From: an uncultured Collinsella sp.
Lineage (GTDB): Bacteria > Actinomycetota > Coriobacteriia > Coriobacteriales > Coriobacteriaceae
Direction of reading: 5' to 3'
Length of the DNA stretch: 7,114 bases
Assembly (NCBI GenBank): GCA_902489225.1
Contig: CABTZA010000093.1
Coordinates: 1-7,114, forward strand
The translations under genes and the position numbers were made by a program. Positions 6,501 through 7,114 of the stretch are shown here, piece by piece; within the stretch, counting starts at the first letter, position 1; each line of letters begins with the position of its first letter. Under the pieces are notes generated by a model. It searched no databases. It was not told the origin of the DNA and saw only the letters and a program-made list of their open reading frames with translations.

Positions 6501-6738
6501 CCTGGTCAGCAAGGTCTGCAAGTCGTTCCATGTCGATTGTGGTGCGCTCGAGATGCCCTATGCCAAGACCGATGCCTACGCCGCGCTCGAGGCGAGCCGC
6601 CGGGCCCTCACCATCGCCGGTGTGGACGGCACACGTCTGGCTTGCGCTCGTACCGAGGACGACCTGCCCCACAATGTCAACCCGACGAACATTGCCACGG
6701 TATCCGAGGTCGTTACCGAGGTTATCCGCCGTTCGTAG
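3547..6738 (+). CDS. Membrane protein with a split, degenerate M28-type peptidase fold and long acidic insertion
   Basis: 1063 residues. Residues 20-48 (EEERLAAEDIAQIFRNHGF) resemble the M28 lead-in helix. Membrane segments are predicted at about 56-74, 77-95, 160-178 and 184-206. The first M28 core follows: VVVVAHYDS (133-141) keeps the His and Asp of the HxD metal motif. At 219-231 (GAVCNKSSVAAML) the expected bridging Asp is Cys222. Residues 241-918 are an Ala/Pro/Glu/Asp-rich insertion. The fold resumes at HDIWFVATGASDCDGAG (921-937), where the usual catalytic Glu-Glu is Ser931-Asp932. It continues with FINLESVG (954-961, Glu958 at the third ligand position) and LPHN (His1042, candidate last ligand). 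Active M28 enzymes are two-zinc aminopeptidases. This one looks non-catalytic or altered, although the alignment is by eye. With no signal peptide and an even number of membrane spans, the soluble parts are probably cytoplasmic. It is first in an operon with the 72-residue protein. Biological role unknown. Confidence 0.5.
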   Translation: MANTQNYINHLMQNTGITPACSEEERLAAEDIAQIFRNHGFDPEVQEFNAPAPSRLAFAVTGILAFAGALLMGIGGGIGLVGTLLAIVGAVLYVLERTGHPVVSRLGKTGVSQNVIAYHKASGPLASPRNRPVVVVAHYDSPRAELLAREPYASYRALIAKLLPVATVAPAAVAILRILPLPGALKVLLWIVAILASLVALANAVNIISNRHILPYTSGAVCNKSSVAAMLGVMDNVAPFQGENEFPDDVPFDTYFGEQKRRAEEMARAAAEYAAAQQQNDYGNTIEYEEPTYAEDEFGQPIAPDAQTEPEQGEAFDEQIEGFEGASADETLIGAIVPEDRNQAAQAEEFNDEVPAAEPAEESAEPEPKLYRNAAGNIRFGSDAIRALGMLPESCTLDYEEGEEPTFEPEPAPVVAAPAPVVAADDESAAVTAAVADPEAVSAFDPAAGLDILAPAAPAQDVADESDDDYVEQPRRVSYESDTDFSAEIPAATPHADIASAFSSIGASASNFFKGAFAKGKKFVDDFEEKRAAAREAAEQEAIAQQQAAEAARELAAQEFEQNEAMQSAPVEAAEATTSFESQQPASADVVEATTSFEAQQHVDSTMSFDAAQFDSTITFEKQGTAIAEPLPVSDEQGDAADDDEPVDAAEIQDAAEDEPVEANSDEEQYAAAEQDDSTEVEQEEVPAVSETPETDESRPYSTQIFTMPTPSGSGATVANVAPTQDETVDSLMAQISSQASPRPQMNVPDPASAPSPAPSSSPLASVPDPSLPSMKQANVASRTSLFDLPDPSAQVNDPFATAQGPEPTSAPVAPPMPVASGAQPIETISAPAPAAPKSRKRGLGGLFGRKKKNEQDSMSDWLGVEDDYDAKKSGRGIGSWDNFEDDNDGWKGGATSSDGASSEDMLSAVASMGDDELLGHDIWFVATGASDCDGAGMKAFLASHRDKLRGVFFINLESVGAGRLSVVTVEGEQQLLKGDRRIMNLVSKVCKSFHVDCGALEMPYAKTDAYAALEASRRALTIAGVDGTRLACARTEDDLPHNVNPTNIATVSEVVTEVIRRS
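4267..6300 (+). other. Acidic low-complexity insertion within the M28-fold protein
   Basis: This encodes residues 241-918, placed between the two halves of the peptidase fold. It is dominated by Ala, Pro, Glu, Asp, Ser and Gln and is probably disordered. A few islands look ordered. Residues 369-400 are mixed hydrophobic (KLYRNAAGNIRFGSDAIRAL). Residues 495-565 suggest an amphipathic helix leading to a coiled coil (EEKRAAAREAAEQEAIAQQQ). Residues 838-853 are a basic patch (KSRKRGLGGLFGRKKK). Residues 861-892 are Trp/Asp-rich (DWLGVEDDYD and WDNFEDDNDGW). The motif (V/L)PDP(A/S) recurs at 748, 767 and 789. Confidence 0.5.
5272..5418 (+). repeat. Degenerate tandem repeat encoding (A/S)T-x-(S/T)-F-(E/D)
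   Basis: Four copies occur inside the acidic insertion: ATTSFESQQ (residues 576-584), ATTSFEAQQ (593-601), STMSFDAAQ (605-613) and STITFEKQG (616-624). The offsets are 17, 12 and 11 residues. Protein similarity exceeds DNA similarity, so the repeats look maintained rather than freshly duplicated. Related sites STQIF and RTSLF follow at residues 702-706 and 783-787. Confidence 0.5.
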
Positions 6739-6748
6739 GCGGAGCTCT

Positions 6749-6754
6749 AAGGAG
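6749..6754 (+). promoter_or_regulatory. Ribosome binding site for the small membrane protein
   Basis: AAGGAG is followed by 5 bases and then GTG at 6760. This is the strongest ribosome site in the window and supports a GTG-initiated short gene that might otherwise be overlooked. Confidence 0.5.
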
Positions 6755-6759
6755 TCAAC

Positions 6760-6978
6760 GTGTTTTCGTATATTAAGCGCCATTGGCCTGTCTACGTGAT
6801 TTTGACCTTGATTGCCATTGCGTTAGGATTTGGGGCCGCCTACATCGTGGGTGCGAAGGGCTCGACCCCCGCCTCCGCAATCAGCGAAGAGGTGGAGCAA
6901 GAACAGAGCACGGGTGCCGATGGGATTCCTGAGTCCGAGCAAGCAATCGTTGATGGTGGATCTTCGTCTGCAGAGTAG
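6760..6978 (+). CDS. Small single-pass membrane protein with acidic tail
   Basis: 72 residues from GTG, preceded by AAGGAG at ideal spacing. The short N-terminus carries Lys6, Arg7 and His8. It is followed by one hydrophobic span at about 11-30 (VYVILTLIAIALGFGAAYIV) and a 42-residue Ser/Glu/Asp-rich tail. By the positive-inside rule the N-terminus would be cytoplasmic and the acidic tail outside. I see no cleavage motif and no lipobox. I do not recognise the family. It starts 21 bases after the M28-fold gene and ends before a terminator, so the two genes probably form a complete operon, and a role as partner or accessory of the M28-fold protein is a reasonable guess. The good ribosome site and clean membrane architecture make it a likely real gene despite its size. 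Confidence 0.5.
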   Translation: MFSYIKRHWPVYVILTLIAIALGFGAAYIVGAKGSTPASAISEEVEQEQSTGADGIPESEQAIVDGGSSSAE

Positions 6979-7013
6979 ATACGGCGATTTACATGATTGA
7001 AAGCGAGCGAGCC

Positions 7014-7040
7014 GGGGGACTGGCTCCCCCCCCTTTTTTT
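7014..7040 (+). terminator. Intrinsic terminator of the M28-fold/small membrane protein operon
   Basis: GGGGGA (7014-7019) pairs with TCCCCC (7025-7030) around the loop CTGGC. Three C and seven T (7034-7040) follow. It lies 35 bases after the last stop codon on the same strand. A competing stem, GAGCC (7009-7013) with GGCTC (7022-7026), uses some of the same bases and cannot form at the same time. Confidence 0.5.
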
Positions 7041-7056
7041 CGCGCCAACGCCTCTT

Positions 7057-7070
7057 TTGGGCCGACCCAA
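7057..7070. other. Small hairpin after the terminator
   Basis: TTGGG (7057-7061) and CCCAA (7066-7070) form a perfect 5-base stem with loop CCGA. It is short, and its role is unknown. The surrounding bases 7041-7094 hold no gene that I can support. Confidence 0.5.
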
Positions 7071-7094
7071 CGCGAGCGAACCACAGGGCTGCGG

Positions 7095-7113
7095 GCCCCC
7101 CGGCCAGGGGGGC
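7095..7113. other. Strong GC hairpin at the window edge
   Basis: GCCCCCC (7095-7101) and GGGGGGC (7107-7113) form a perfect 7-base stem with loop GGCCA. Any T-tract on the plus strand would lie beyond base 7114, so a second terminator cannot be confirmed. No A-run precedes it, which argues against a terminator for a minus-strand gene. Confidence 0.5.
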
Positions 7114-7114
7114 G

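Noticed and set aside
3496..6783. A 1095-codon open frame on the minus strand, antisense to almost the whole M28-fold gene
   Set aside because: Its codons are in exact register with those of the sense gene, so a stop could arise only where the sense gene uses TTA, CTA or TCA. The GC-rich bias avoids all three across 1063 codons. The predicted protein is Arg/Gly/Leu-rich with no recognisable domain, and the sense frame has clear M28 motifs and membrane segments.
1..7114. CRISPR array, tRNA, rRNA, transposase or phage genes
   Set aside because: I saw no regularly spaced repeats, cloverleaf sequences, rRNA cores, terminal inverted repeats or mobile-element proteins on either strand.

Overview
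The window is GC-rich, densely coding and bacterial. It carries a Rad3/DinG-type helicase, two overlapping WYL-domain regulators, and a very large membrane protein with an Ala/Pro/Glu-rich acidic interior. This mix, together with the near absence of A/T-rich Leu and Ser codons, suggests a high-GC actinobacterium, most likely a Coriobacteriia gut species of the Collinsella type. That placement is inferred from style and gene content; no rRNA or marker gene is present to prove it.

Layout. Bases 1-1425 (+) hold the C-terminal 474 residues of a DinG-family DNA helicase whose start lies outside the window. It runs tail-to-tail into a two-gene minus-strand operon; the two facing stop codons overlap at 1422-1425. 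The operon encodes a first WYL regulator (2326-3348, PafB-like) and a second (1422-2339, PafC-like), with overlapping ends that suggest translational coupling. Bases 3349-3546 are a divergent control region. It has a candidate minus-strand promoter, a plus-strand sequence resembling the PafBC-dependent DNA-damage promoter motif, and a perfect 9-base direct repeat 42 bases apart. Bases 3547-6738 (+) encode a 1063-residue membrane protein built on an M28-type zinc-peptidase fold. Its two halves are separated by about 680 acidic, apparently disordered residues, and several expected metal and catalytic residues are replaced. A 72-residue single-pass membrane protein (6760-6978) follows 21 bases later with a strong ribosome binding site. 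An intrinsic terminator lies at 7014-7040, and a second strong hairpin sits at the right edge.

How the parts may work together. The helicase and the PafB/PafC-like pair both point towards DNA-damage handling. The two-gene plus-strand operon is divergently transcribed from the regulators, and the PafBC-like motif faces it, so it may be a regulatory target. The most unusual element is the M28-fold protein. It looks like a non-catalytic or altered peptidase that carries a long cytoplasmic tether with six Thr-x-x-Phe sites, which resemble actinobacterial Ser/Thr-kinase and FHA-docking motifs. That system-level picture is a hypothesis from sequence reading alone.
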